A stretch of DNA of 10,248 nt, taken from contig JAIPBB010000193.1 of NCBI GenBank assembly GCA_021739805.1, positions 1 to 10,248 of the forward strand. The letters are read 5' to 3'. Below, piece after piece: positions 1 to 6,030 of this stretch (position 1 is the first letter of the stretch; each line of letters starts with the position of its first letter). The notes beneath the pieces are model-generated. The model worked only from the letters and a program-made list of their open reading frames with translations, did no database searches and had not been told where the DNA came from. A program made the translations under genes and the position numbers. This stretch comes from Saprospiraceae bacterium. Lineage in GTDB: Bacteria > Bacteroidota > Bacteroidia > Bacteroidales > JAIPBB01.

Positions 1-57
1 AAATATGGACAAATCTCTTTTTTATTATACTTTTGCTTAACAACATTTTTTTTTTTT

Positions 58-107
58 GAAAGAATGATACAAATTATTGACTTTGAATATTATTGTATCA
101 TTCTTTC
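58..107. other. Perfect 15-bp inverted repeat, 20-nt loop
   Basis: GAAAGAATGATACAA (58-72) is the exact reverse complement of TTGTATCATTCTTTC (93-107), with a 20-nt loop between them. A T12 run lies immediately before the left arm and only a short T-rich stretch (104-111, interrupted by C) follows the right arm. It is therefore not a classical intrinsic terminator on the + strand, and on the minus strand the adjoining run reads as A. It sits about 30 bp upstream of a candidate -7 box, so a regulator binding site or a weak terminator of an upstream gene are both possible. Confidence 0.6.
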
Positions 108-137
108 TTTTCAACATTCAACTTTTGACAACTTCTA

Positions 138-145
138 TATATTTG
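138..145 (+). promoter_or_regulatory. Candidate Bacteroidota -7 box (TATATTTG)
   Basis: TATATTTG matches the TAnnTTTG -7 consensus of the Bacteroidota primary sigma factor, 74 bp upstream of the ATG at 220. No good TTTG -33 element is at the expected distance; the nearest TTTTG (123-127) is only about 10 bp away. The call rests on the -7 box and its position alone. Confidence 0.4.
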
Positions 146-219
146 TGAAGAAAATTTAAAATATCAAATTTTTTTATAAACACCCAAAAGTTAGTTGGTT
201 TAACGAAAAGTCAAAAATT

Positions 220-2901
220 ATGAAAAAACTGTCATTATTAATATTATTTATTATTATAAATCCATTAGTAATTTTTTCACAAAACAATGCTCTGGATTTT
301 GATGGAACGGATGATTATGTACTTTTACCAAACAATCTTTACTCAGGAAACCTGCAAGGCGGAACAGAAATCACTATTGAATACTGGTTCAAGGGTACGC
401 AATTGTCATCAGCTGTGAGATTCCAAGATGGAAGTGGAAATTACATAGTTGCTGGATGGCTAAATAGTGGTACACCGTATTTTATAATTAGCAATGACGG
501 TGGAACTGCTGGACTACCATTTAATGTAAATATTCAAGATGATTATTGGCATCACATCGCGTGTGTATGGAAAAGTAATACAATAAATGGTTTTCAAACT
601 TATATTGATGGTGTCCTGACAAACTACAGAGGTTCAGCATATGTTACCTTACCTGCTATAAATTTTAGTAATGGAGGTTCGTGGCTTGGCACAATTAATG
701 TAACTTCCCCTGATGAACTTTTAAATGGAACCTTAGATGAAGTGCGTATTTGGAAAGTTGCCCGAACACAATCCGAAATCCGCCAAAACATGTATCGAGA
801 ATTACCTAACCCTGCCGGGGAAACAAACCTTGTCGCTTATTACAAATTTAATGAAACTAGCGGAACTTCTCTTGCTGATTCCAAAGGCAGCAATACGGGA
901 ACACTGACAAATTACGGCAGCCAAAGCGGATATTGGCAAACTTCAACCGCTTTTTTTGGCCCGAAAAACTGTTTGGATTTTGATGGGAGTGATGATTATA
1001 TTGAATGTGGAAACAATGCTTCGATTACCTCATTTAATAATTTTACAATGGAAGCCTGGGTCAAATTAGATGATGCGAACGTTAATCAGAAAATATTAGG
1101 TAAATTCAAGGATTGGGATAATTATTATATTTTGGGAGTTGGCTTTGGAAAGCATTATTCCCAGATAAATGCAGCCGGCAATGAAATAAATTTTGATTAT
1201 GGTTACGTACCTGCTAATACTTGGACGCATCTTGCTGTCACTTTTTCTAAGGGAAATGGGGGAGCAAACGGTACTTGTTATGGATATGTGAATGGTGAGG
1301 TCGTTTATTCCAAAACCGATGTAGCTGATGCTGCAATAAGTGTAAGTAATGCATATTATCCTTTCAGAATTGGTTTAGCTCCCTGGGACATCACTGCCTT
1401 CAAAGTAAATGGACAAATCGATGAAGTCCGCATTTGGAATACTGCCCGCACTGCAACAGAAATTCGTGAAAACATTTACAAAAGCTTAACTGGCAATGAA
1501 ACCGGGCTGGTTGCATACTATAATTTTGATAATAATTCAGGCAGCACACTTCAAGACTTTTCAGGAAATGGAAATGACGGGATACTAACAAATATGGATA
1601 ATTCCGATTGGGTAAGTTCATCAGCTTTTAACACATGGTTAAATACTTCTTCATCAAGTTGGGCAACAATATCAAACTGGAGTGCTGGATCAACTCCATT
1701 ATCAGGGGGCAATGTGGGAATTTATTCATTAAGTAATTCTTTCCCAACCATAAGCGGCACACCAACTGTTGACAATATGTACATTGGGAATGGTGCAACA
1801 GTTACCGTTTCCAGCAATTTTACCGTAAATAACAACCTTCTCCTCGATGAAGACCTAAACATGAACGGAAATATTGTGAATATTGGTTCCGATGGGAAAC
1901 TAATTGAAAACAATGGTTTGCTTTGTGGCTGTTCAGGCTATTCCTGTCACACCCAAACTCTGGATAATATTTCTTGCTTAAACATTGCCGGGCTTGGTGC
2001 GGAAATTACTACAACTGCAAACATGGGAAGCACCGATGTGTACCGATATCACGCAGCTATTACAGGACCAACGGGAGATGAAGGAATTAACAGATTTTAC
2101 AAAATACTTCCCACAACAAATACAGGATTAAATGCCACATTAGTTTTTCATTATGATGATTCGGAACTTAACGGATGTACTGAAAGTAATCTCGTTTTAT
2201 TTAAATCAACTAATAATGGTCAAACCTGGTCCCAAGTTGGAGGAACAATAAACACAACTGATAATACTATTACTTTAACAAGTATTGACGGTTTTAGCTG
2301 GTGGACGGCTGCAGAGGGTGGTTCAACCTTGCCAATTGAACTTATTAGTTTTAATGGAATATATATAAAAGAACAAATTGAGCTAAACTGGCAAACAGTT
2401 TCTGAAATGAATAACGAAGCTTTTATTATTGAAAGAAGTGAAAACGGAACGGACTTTTCTAAAATAGCAGAAATCCCCGGAAGTGCTAATTCAAATGAAA
2501 TTGTTAAATACAATTACAACGATTTAAATGTTGAACGGAATAAAATTTATTACTACAAATTGTCAGACAGATCATTTAATGGAAATGTAAAAGAAAGAAA
2601 AACAATATATGTTTCAACAGGAATTAAAAACGATAATATTTCATACCAGGTTTTTCCTAATCCTTTTAGTGATAACTTGAACATTATCATTAAAGATAAA
2701 AACGATTATATAAAAATTAAATTGTTAAACTCATCAGGATTGGAAGTTGCAAATATTTTTGAAGGTAAAACAACAAAAAATGGAAGACATATTTCATGGA
2801 ATTGCTTTGATAAAAACCAACAAAAAATAACAAAAGGTATCTATTTTCTTGAAATTGAAACTAACGGAGGAATAAAAACAGAAAAACTAATTTTACAATA
2901 G
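220..2901 (+). CDS. Secreted LamG-domain protein with T9SS C-terminal sorting domain
   Basis: An 893-residue exported protein, probably delivered to the cell surface or medium by the type IX secretion system. Residues 1-21 are a signal peptide (MKK start, hydrophobic core, ending FSQ). Two tandem concanavalin A/LamG-like domains follow (about 24-245 and 250-475); both open with an LDFDG-(T/S)-DDY motif and share the DEVRIW-x-x-ART-x-x-EIR signature and a later LVAYY-x-F motif, typical of LamG/jellyroll folds that bind glycans or act as adhesion modules. About 471-700 is a beta-rich, Asn/Thr-rich region with a cysteine cluster (about 570-586). About 704-805 has the LPIELISF...LNWQT-SE-NN-FIIERS pattern that usually precedes sorting domains. 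Residues 808-893 are a type A sorting domain (VFPNPF, GIYFLEI, final KLILQ). The ATG start gives a clean signal peptide. The ligand is unknown. Expression is probably monocistronic: the next gene has its own candidate promoter. Confidence 0.9.
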   Translation: MKKLSLLILFIIINPLVIFSQNNALDFDGTDDYVLLPNNLYSGNLQGGTEITIEYWFKGTQLSSAVRFQDGSGNYIVAGWLNSGTPYFIISNDGGTAGLPFNVNIQDDYWHHIACVWKSNTINGFQTYIDGVLTNYRGSAYVTLPAINFSNGGSWLGTINVTSPDELLNGTLDEVRIWKVARTQSEIRQNMYRELPNPAGETNLVAYYKFNETSGTSLADSKGSNTGTLTNYGSQSGYWQTSTAFFGPKNCLDFDGSDDYIECGNNASITSFNNFTMEAWVKLDDANVNQKILGKFKDWDNYYILGVGFGKHYSQINAAGNEINFDYGYVPANTWTHLAVTFSKGNGGANGTCYGYVNGEVVYSKTDVADAAISVSNAYYPFRIGLAPWDITAFKVNGQIDEVRIWNTARTATEIRENIYKSLTGNETGLVAYYNFDNNSGSTLQDFSGNGNDGILTNMDNSDWVSSSAFNTWLNTSSSSWATISNWSAGSTPLSGGNVGIYSLSNSFPTISGTPTVDNMYIGNGATVTVSSNFTVNNNLLLDEDLNMNGNIVNIGSDGKLIENNGLLCGCSGYSCHTQTLDNISCLNIAGLGAEITTTANMGSTDVYRYHAAITGPTGDEGINRFYKILPTTNTGLNATLVFHYDDSELNGCTESNLVLFKSTNNGQTWSQVGGTINTTDNTITLTSIDGFSWWTAAEGGSTLPIELISFNGIYIKEQIELNWQTVSEMNNEAFIIERSENGTDFSKIAEIPGSANSNEIVKYNYNDLNVERNKIYYYKLSDRSFNGNVKERKTIYVSTGIKNDNISYQVFPNPFSDNLNIIIKDKNDYIKIKLLNSSGLEVANIFEGKTTKNGRHISWNCFDKNQQKITKGIYFLEIETNGGIKTEKLILQ

Positions 2902-2918
2902 AAATTATTTTTAGTGAC

Positions 2919-2965
2919 ACAATTTTATAAAACATTAAATTTGAATGTTAATTTTGTAAAATTGT
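2919..2965. other. Inverted repeat between LamG gene and DUF4468 gene
   Basis: ACAATTTTA (2919-2927) pairs exactly with TAAAATTGT (2957-2965). The symmetry continues inward as tAAAA then CATT on the left against AATG, a short bulge and TTTTg on the right, around a 7-nt centre. All arms are A/T-rich, so it is a weak RNA terminator at best. The right arm contains the candidate -7 box of the next gene, which makes an operator equally plausible. Confidence 0.5.
2949..2956 (+). promoter_or_regulatory. Candidate -7 box (TAATTTTG) for the 2989 gene
   Basis: TAATTTTG fits TAnnTTTG and lies 32 bp before the ATG at 2989, leaving a short A-rich leader such as is common in Bacteroidota. No clear -33 TTTG is seen at standard spacing. 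The box falls inside the right arm of an inverted repeat. Confidence 0.45.
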
Positions 2966-2988
2966 AACAATTAAAAAAAATAAAAAAA

Positions 2989-3534
2989 ATGAAAAAATCA
3001 ATAATATTTTTGCTGGCTCTGATTTTCTCAAGCTCTTTCATATATTCCCAAATGCCCGATTCTGTTATTATTGTTCCTATTGATTCCGAAACAAAACTAA
3101 TTACCTATAAGGAAGTTAAAGAACAAAAGGGAACTAAAGCCGATTTCTATGGCAGAGCCAATGATTGGTTTAAATCATATTATGCCAATCCATCGGGAGT
3201 TACAAAGATTAAAGATCTTGAAAAAGGATTAATGACCGGAGTGGCTCGTTTTCGTTGTGTCGGCTATGATAAAAAAGGAAATAAATATCCTTCTTTTACG
3301 ATTCAATATTCATTAACAATTGATTTGAAAGATGATAGATACAGATTAACTCTGTCAGATTTTAATGTTCCTGGATCATCCTACTTTGCCTTAGAACGCT
3401 GGCTTACAGAACCAAAATATAATAATCCCCAATATATTGATGCCCTGAATCAGCTTGATGCTGAAATGAAAAAACTTATTGATAGCTTTCATAAAGCTCT
3501 TGCCCCAAAAGAGGAAGATAAGGATGAGTGGTAG
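2989..3534 (+). CDS. Exported DUF4468-like protein
   Basis: A 181-residue protein with an N-terminal signal peptide (MKKSIIFLLALIFSSSFIYS, cleavage near residue 20). There is no lipobox cysteine, so it is probably soluble in the periplasm or loosely attached to the envelope. The central part (about 45-120) has the pattern of DUF4468 (TBP-like fold): a FYGRANDWF block early, then an ExGL-x-x-GVARF strand, then a YSLTIDLKDDRYRLTLSDF strand pair, matching the usual 'RAxxWF ... G.G ... DGRYR..it.F' layout. The tail (about 145-181) is helical and strongly charged, ending in a Lys/Asp/Glu-rich stretch. DUF4468 proteins are widespread in Bacteroidota and have no established function. The ATG is preceded by an A-rich leader and no Shine-Dalgarno. 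No partner gene is evident: both neighbours are separated by non-coding DNA with inverted repeats. Confidence 0.85.
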   Translation: MKKSIIFLLALIFSSSFIYSQMPDSVIIVPIDSETKLITYKEVKEQKGTKADFYGRANDWFKSYYANPSGVTKIKDLEKGLMTGVARFRCVGYDKKGNKYPSFTIQYSLTIDLKDDRYRLTLSDFNVPGSSYFALERWLTEPKYNNPQYIDALNQLDAEMKKLIDSFHKALAPKEEDKDEW

Positions 3535-3614
3535 GTTTATCAGTTGAAATGAATTTACCGGAGAATTTACTTGGCTTGATTGATTCGCAATGATTATAAT
3601 TATTTGAAAATTGG

Positions 3615-3638
3615 TAAATTGTTGAATTGTTAAATTGT
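3615..3638. repeat. 8-bp tandem repeat TRAATTGT x3
   Basis: TAAATTGT (3615-3622), TGAATTGT (3623-3630) and TAAATTGT (3631-3638) are consecutive 8-bp units, followed by a degenerate TGATG. The same AATTGTT theme returns at 8903-8917 and around 9015-9025, so it seems to be a recurring intergenic simple repeat of this genome. It lies downstream of the DUF4468 gene, in a gap (3535-3671) that otherwise shows no gene. Confidence 0.7.
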
Positions 3639-3671
3639 TGATGTTTCACTGGCTAATTATTAAATTTTTTG

Positions 3672-3712
3672 AAATCATTAAAACTTGTATTTTCTGCAAG
3701 TTTTAATGATTT
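3672..3712. terminator. Perfect 16-bp hairpin, possible terminator or operator
   Basis: The arms 3672-3687 (AAATCATTAAAACTTG) and 3697-3712 are exact reverse complements around a 9-nt loop. The left arm is preceded by a T6 run (3665-3670), so on the minus strand the hairpin is followed by A, not T; on the + strand no clean U-tract follows. The stem is mostly A/T. It ends 4 bp before a CATTTTTG -7-like box (3717-3724) that is itself 4 bp before the ATG at 3729. It could close the DUF4468 transcript or act as an operator for the downstream remnant gene. Confidence 0.5.
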
Positions 3713-3728
3713 ATCGCATTTTTGTACT

Positions 3729-4037
3729 ATGAAAATCTTGATTCTAATGAAAGTTTTCCCTAATCCTGCTATAGATTATATCACAATTCAATATCGTACT
3801 GCTGACAAAATGATTAAAAATCTTGAATTAGTAATACAGGATGCCAGTGGTAGGAAAATAATGCAAAAACAACTAAAAGGAGGAGATAATGATGAACTTA
3901 TTGATTTAAGTAGTTTTATTTCCCGAATTTATTCTGTAATTTTATATGCTGATATACTAATTCTTAACAATTTTGCCCGGCAAAAGCTGTTTAGAATTAG
4001 TAATGCGGTACAAAACGGACTTAGAAATTATGCATAA
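3729..4037 (+). pseudogene. Orphan T9SS sorting-domain remnant
   Basis: From the ATG at 3729 the frame reads MKILILMK, then VFPNPAIDYITIQY, LVIQDASGRK and FISRIYSVILYAD. This is the pattern of a T9SS type A sorting domain (PNP motif, mid-domain 'nasGk', C-terminal GxY strand), but nothing precedes it: there is no cargo domain and no real signal peptide. The usual Gly before IYSV is Arg. The final beta strand and basic tail are missing; from about 3957 the frame runs into a palindromic cluster and encodes unrelated residues (NNFARQKLF...) to a TAA at 4035. The TTG at 3669 would extend the frame, but it would start beside a hairpin and encode a non-signal leader, so 3729 is preferred. Most likely this is the broken end of a lost cargo gene similar to the one at 4150. 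A short expressed peptide cannot be excluded, because a -7-like box (CATTTTTG, 3717-3724) lies just upstream. Confidence 0.65.
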
Positions 4038-4047
4038 CTAGTTCCGT
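3957..4047. repeat. Cluster of palindromes over the end of the orphan sorting domain
   Basis: Two adjacent symmetric structures. First, 3957-4000: CTAATTCT (3957-3964) pairs with AGAATTAG (3993-4000), AACA with TGTT, and TTTTGCC (3971-3977) with GGCAAAA (3979-3985) around a single central C; about 19 of 21 positions pair. Second, 4015-4047: ACGGACTTAG (4015-4024) against CTAGTTCCGT (4038-4047), 8 of 10 paired, around the perfect palindrome TTATGCATAA (4028-4037). The cluster begins where recognisable sorting-domain sequence ends, which suggests a small inserted mobile or repetitive element. No target-site duplication is apparent. Confidence 0.6.
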
Positions 4048-4104
4048 ACAAGTATAATGAAATATTATCTTCAGAAAAATTAACTATTATGAAATAGAAA
4101 CACT

Positions 4105-4147
4105 ATAGCAGCCCTTTTTATTAAGGGCTGCTATTTAAATTTTTTAT
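4105..4147 (+). terminator. Strong intrinsic terminator-like hairpin just before the 4150 gene
   Basis: ATAGCAGCCCTT (4105-4116) and AAGGGCTGCTAT (4123-4134) form a perfect 12-bp stem with a 6-nt loop (TTTATT), followed by a T-rich tail TTTAAATTTTTT. This is the most G/C-rich and terminator-like structure in the window. It would end a transcript crossing the orphan sorting-domain remnant. Its tail ends 2-3 nt before the ATG at 4150, leaving almost no room for a leader. Confidence 0.85.
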
Positions 4148-4149
4148 TA

Positions 4150-5685
4150 ATGAAAAAGCAAATCATATTTCTTTTCTTAGTATTGTCTAATACTGCTCTT
4201 GTTTCACAAAATTCTCAGTATTTCAATAAACTTATATTTCCTTATATTGCACCGAACAATTTAAAATCAGTTGTCCAATTTGATAGTTGTTATTATGCAT
4301 TAAGCGGATGGCTTGATACTCCTTATGTACATAATCAAGGTATCTCAGTTATAAAATTTGATAATACTGGAAATATAATTGATAAAAACCTTTGGTGGGA
4401 TACAATTCATAGTTATTTTATTTACCCTGGAAACTCACTAATCAAAACTCATGATTCGGGACTTATTATCTGTGGTGGAGTTGGATTTAATTATAATACG
4501 AAAGCAATTTTATGGAAGGTTAGCAATAATCTTGATACTATATGGACTCACACTTTCACCCATCCTGATACTATGGCAGCTTCACTACCTGGAGCTGATA
4601 TTGATTTTCAATTTACTGCAGTTAAACAAACTTTTGATAATGGATTCATAATTACTGGAAATTATAATAAGGACTGTATAACAGGCAATCTCAAAAGTTT
4701 CCTTTTAAAAACTGATAGTTTGGGTAATTTTGAATGGATAAAAAAGTATAACAATATTAATTATGTATATAATATTGAAATTACCCAGGATAGTGGTTTC
4801 ACTTTTGCGGCTTATGTAAATTCGTCTTATGTTGGCTTAGTTAAAACTGATTTATTAGGGGTAGTTCAATGGACAACAAAAGTAAATAGTAGTTCTCTAG
4901 CACGTCTTCCGTATGAGATTGAGCTTACAACAAATAATATGGCAATAGTAAGTTCTTCATTCTGGTATGACACTAATAATAGTTATAGTGCGTTAAAAAT
5001 TGCAAAAGTTAATTTAAACTCAGGAAGCAAAATATGGGAAAAGAGTTTATATCCATATCTTTCTTTTCATTGTATGTCACTATTTCAAAATATGGATTTA
5101 GACATTTTACATAATGATGATATTATTGTTTCAGGAACATCGAGAGTTCAGGTAATCGGTAGTTTAGACCAGACATCTGATGGTTTTATTATTAAACTTG
5201 ATAAAAATGGGGACAGCCTTTGGGCAAGACACATTGGTTATGATACATATTACGAACTTTGCCAGTTAAATGATTTGCTTCTAACTGATGATGGTGGTTT
5301 TTTAGGTGTTGGATGGCATCGGAATCAGCAATCAGTAATTTCATACCAAGATGCTTGGATAATAAAACTTGATAGTTTTGGATGTGATACTCCGGGTTGT
5401 CAAACGGTAGGATTAAATGAATTAGTAATTAGCAATCAGGAATTAGTAATTTATCCTAATCCTGCTTCGGATTATATCACTTTTAAATTTAATAGCAGCA
5501 TTAAGAAAGATATGGAGTTGATAATTTACAATAGTCATGGAAAAGTAGTAAAAAGAAAAGCTGTTCCTAAATCAATTTTACAACAGCAACTTAATATAAG
5601 GGATTTTACTTCAGGAATGTATTTTTATAGGGTGATTATTGGCTCAGAGCAGAAATTTTGTGGGAAAATTGTGAAGGTGGAATAG
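4150..5685 (+). CDS. Secreted repeat protein with T9SS C-terminal sorting domain
   Basis: A 511-residue T9SS cargo protein. Residues 1-20 form a signal peptide (MKKQIIFLFLVLS..., ending VSQ). The body (about 22-420) is built of degenerate repeats of 45-60 residues in which a 'D-GFIITG' type strand alternates with an 'LLKTDSLGNFEWIKKY' type strand; examples are DSGLIICGG, DNGFIITGN, DSGFTFAAY, DDIIVSGTS and DGGFLGVGW, each paired with a (I/L)KxDxxGxxxW strand. This is the usual make-up of beta-propeller-like T9SS cargo. A short GCDTPGCQT segment precedes the sorting domain (about 432-511: LVIYPNPASDYITFKF, YNSHGKVVKR, SGMYFYRVI, final GKIVKVE). The start is fixed by the signal peptide although a terminator-like hairpin abuts it. 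The biological target is unknown; repeats of this type give no enzymatic clue. Confidence 0.88.
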   Translation: MKKQIIFLFLVLSNTALVSQNSQYFNKLIFPYIAPNNLKSVVQFDSCYYALSGWLDTPYVHNQGISVIKFDNTGNIIDKNLWWDTIHSYFIYPGNSLIKTHDSGLIICGGVGFNYNTKAILWKVSNNLDTIWTHTFTHPDTMAASLPGADIDFQFTAVKQTFDNGFIITGNYNKDCITGNLKSFLLKTDSLGNFEWIKKYNNINYVYNIEITQDSGFTFAAYVNSSYVGLVKTDLLGVVQWTTKVNSSSLARLPYEIELTTNNMAIVSSSFWYDTNNSYSALKIAKVNLNSGSKIWEKSLYPYLSFHCMSLFQNMDLDILHNDDIIVSGTSRVQVIGSLDQTSDGFIIKLDKNGDSLWARHIGYDTYYELCQLNDLLLTDDGGFLGVGWHRNQQSVISYQDAWIIKLDSFGCDTPGCQTVGLNELVISNQELVIYPNPASDYITFKFNSSIKKDMELIIYNSHGKVVKRKAVPKSILQQQLNIRDFTSGMYFYRVIIGSEQKFCGKIVKVE

Positions 5686-5687
5686 TT

Positions 5688-5850
5688 GGAAGACCGAAGT
5701 CGGAAGACCGAAGATGGAAGCAAATGGTAGTCGGTAATCCTACGGACTTGTGATTTTATGAATCCGTATAGACTTCGCTTCGTCGGTGTTCGGTAATCAG
5801 CAACGAGAAATCCAGACGGACGAAGCAAGCTTCGCAAGAAACGAGAAAAA
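5688..5850. repeat. GC-shifted intergenic repeat island with 14-bp tandem units
   Basis: GGAAGACCGAAG occurs at 5688-5699 and 5702-5713 (period 14), with a third partial GGAAG at 5716. Beyond it are two CGGTAATC motifs (5732-5739, 5791-5798), an inverted pair GCTTCGTC (5777-5784) / GACGAAGC (5819-5826), a compact hairpin CGAAGC-AA-GCTTCG (5821-5834) and two ACGAGAAA motifs (5803-5810, 5841-5848). The patch is visibly richer in G and C than its surroundings and has no credible gene on either strand. It starts 2 bp after the stop of the T9SS cargo gene. Confidence 0.65.
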
Positions 5851-5987
5851 GTTACCACTTGAGCTGTTCTAAAATTATCCCAATTCCCAACACACGATTT
5901 TCAATTTCATTTCGTTATCTTTCCTTAGAAAAAATATATCTTATCGGTTATAGGGAATCTCCATGTAATTTTTTAATGCCGTTTATA

Positions 5988-5995
5988 TATATTTG
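5988..5995 (+). promoter_or_regulatory. Candidate -7 box (TATATTTG) for the 6031 gene
   Basis: TATATTTG fits the TAnnTTTG consensus and lies 35 bp before the ATG at 6031, a normal leader length. A standard -33 TTTG is not visible at the right distance. The rest of 5851-6030 shows no gene. Confidence 0.5.
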
Positions 5996-6030
5996 CAAAA
6001 AATTATGTCGATTTGCACTAATTTTAAAAT

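Larger units (their letters stand above)
1..219. other. Non-coding, very AT-rich leader region
   Basis: No convincing gene lies here. The stretch contains a run of twelve T (46-57), a long inverted repeat (58-107) and a candidate -7 promoter box (138-145), which are listed separately. The end of an upstream gene is not recognisable, so the region is best read as the upstream regulatory and intergenic region of the large secreted-protein gene that starts at 220. Confidence 0.6.

Noticed and set aside
3669..3728. TTG start extending the sorting-domain remnant by 20 codons
   Set aside because: The start lies at the foot of a perfect hairpin, the extra residues are not a signal peptide, and the sorting-domain pattern begins only after the ATG at 3729.
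220..5685. A T9SS machinery or operon-like secretion locus
   Set aside because: Only cargo proteins with sorting domains are present. No Por/Gld/Spr component is recognisable, and the genes are separated by their own promoters and hairpins.
5625..5858. Minus-strand ORF over the GC-shifted island
   Set aside because: Its sequence is mainly a translation of tandem and inverted repeats (Arg/Ser-rich) and of the reverse of a sorting domain, with no protein-like pattern.
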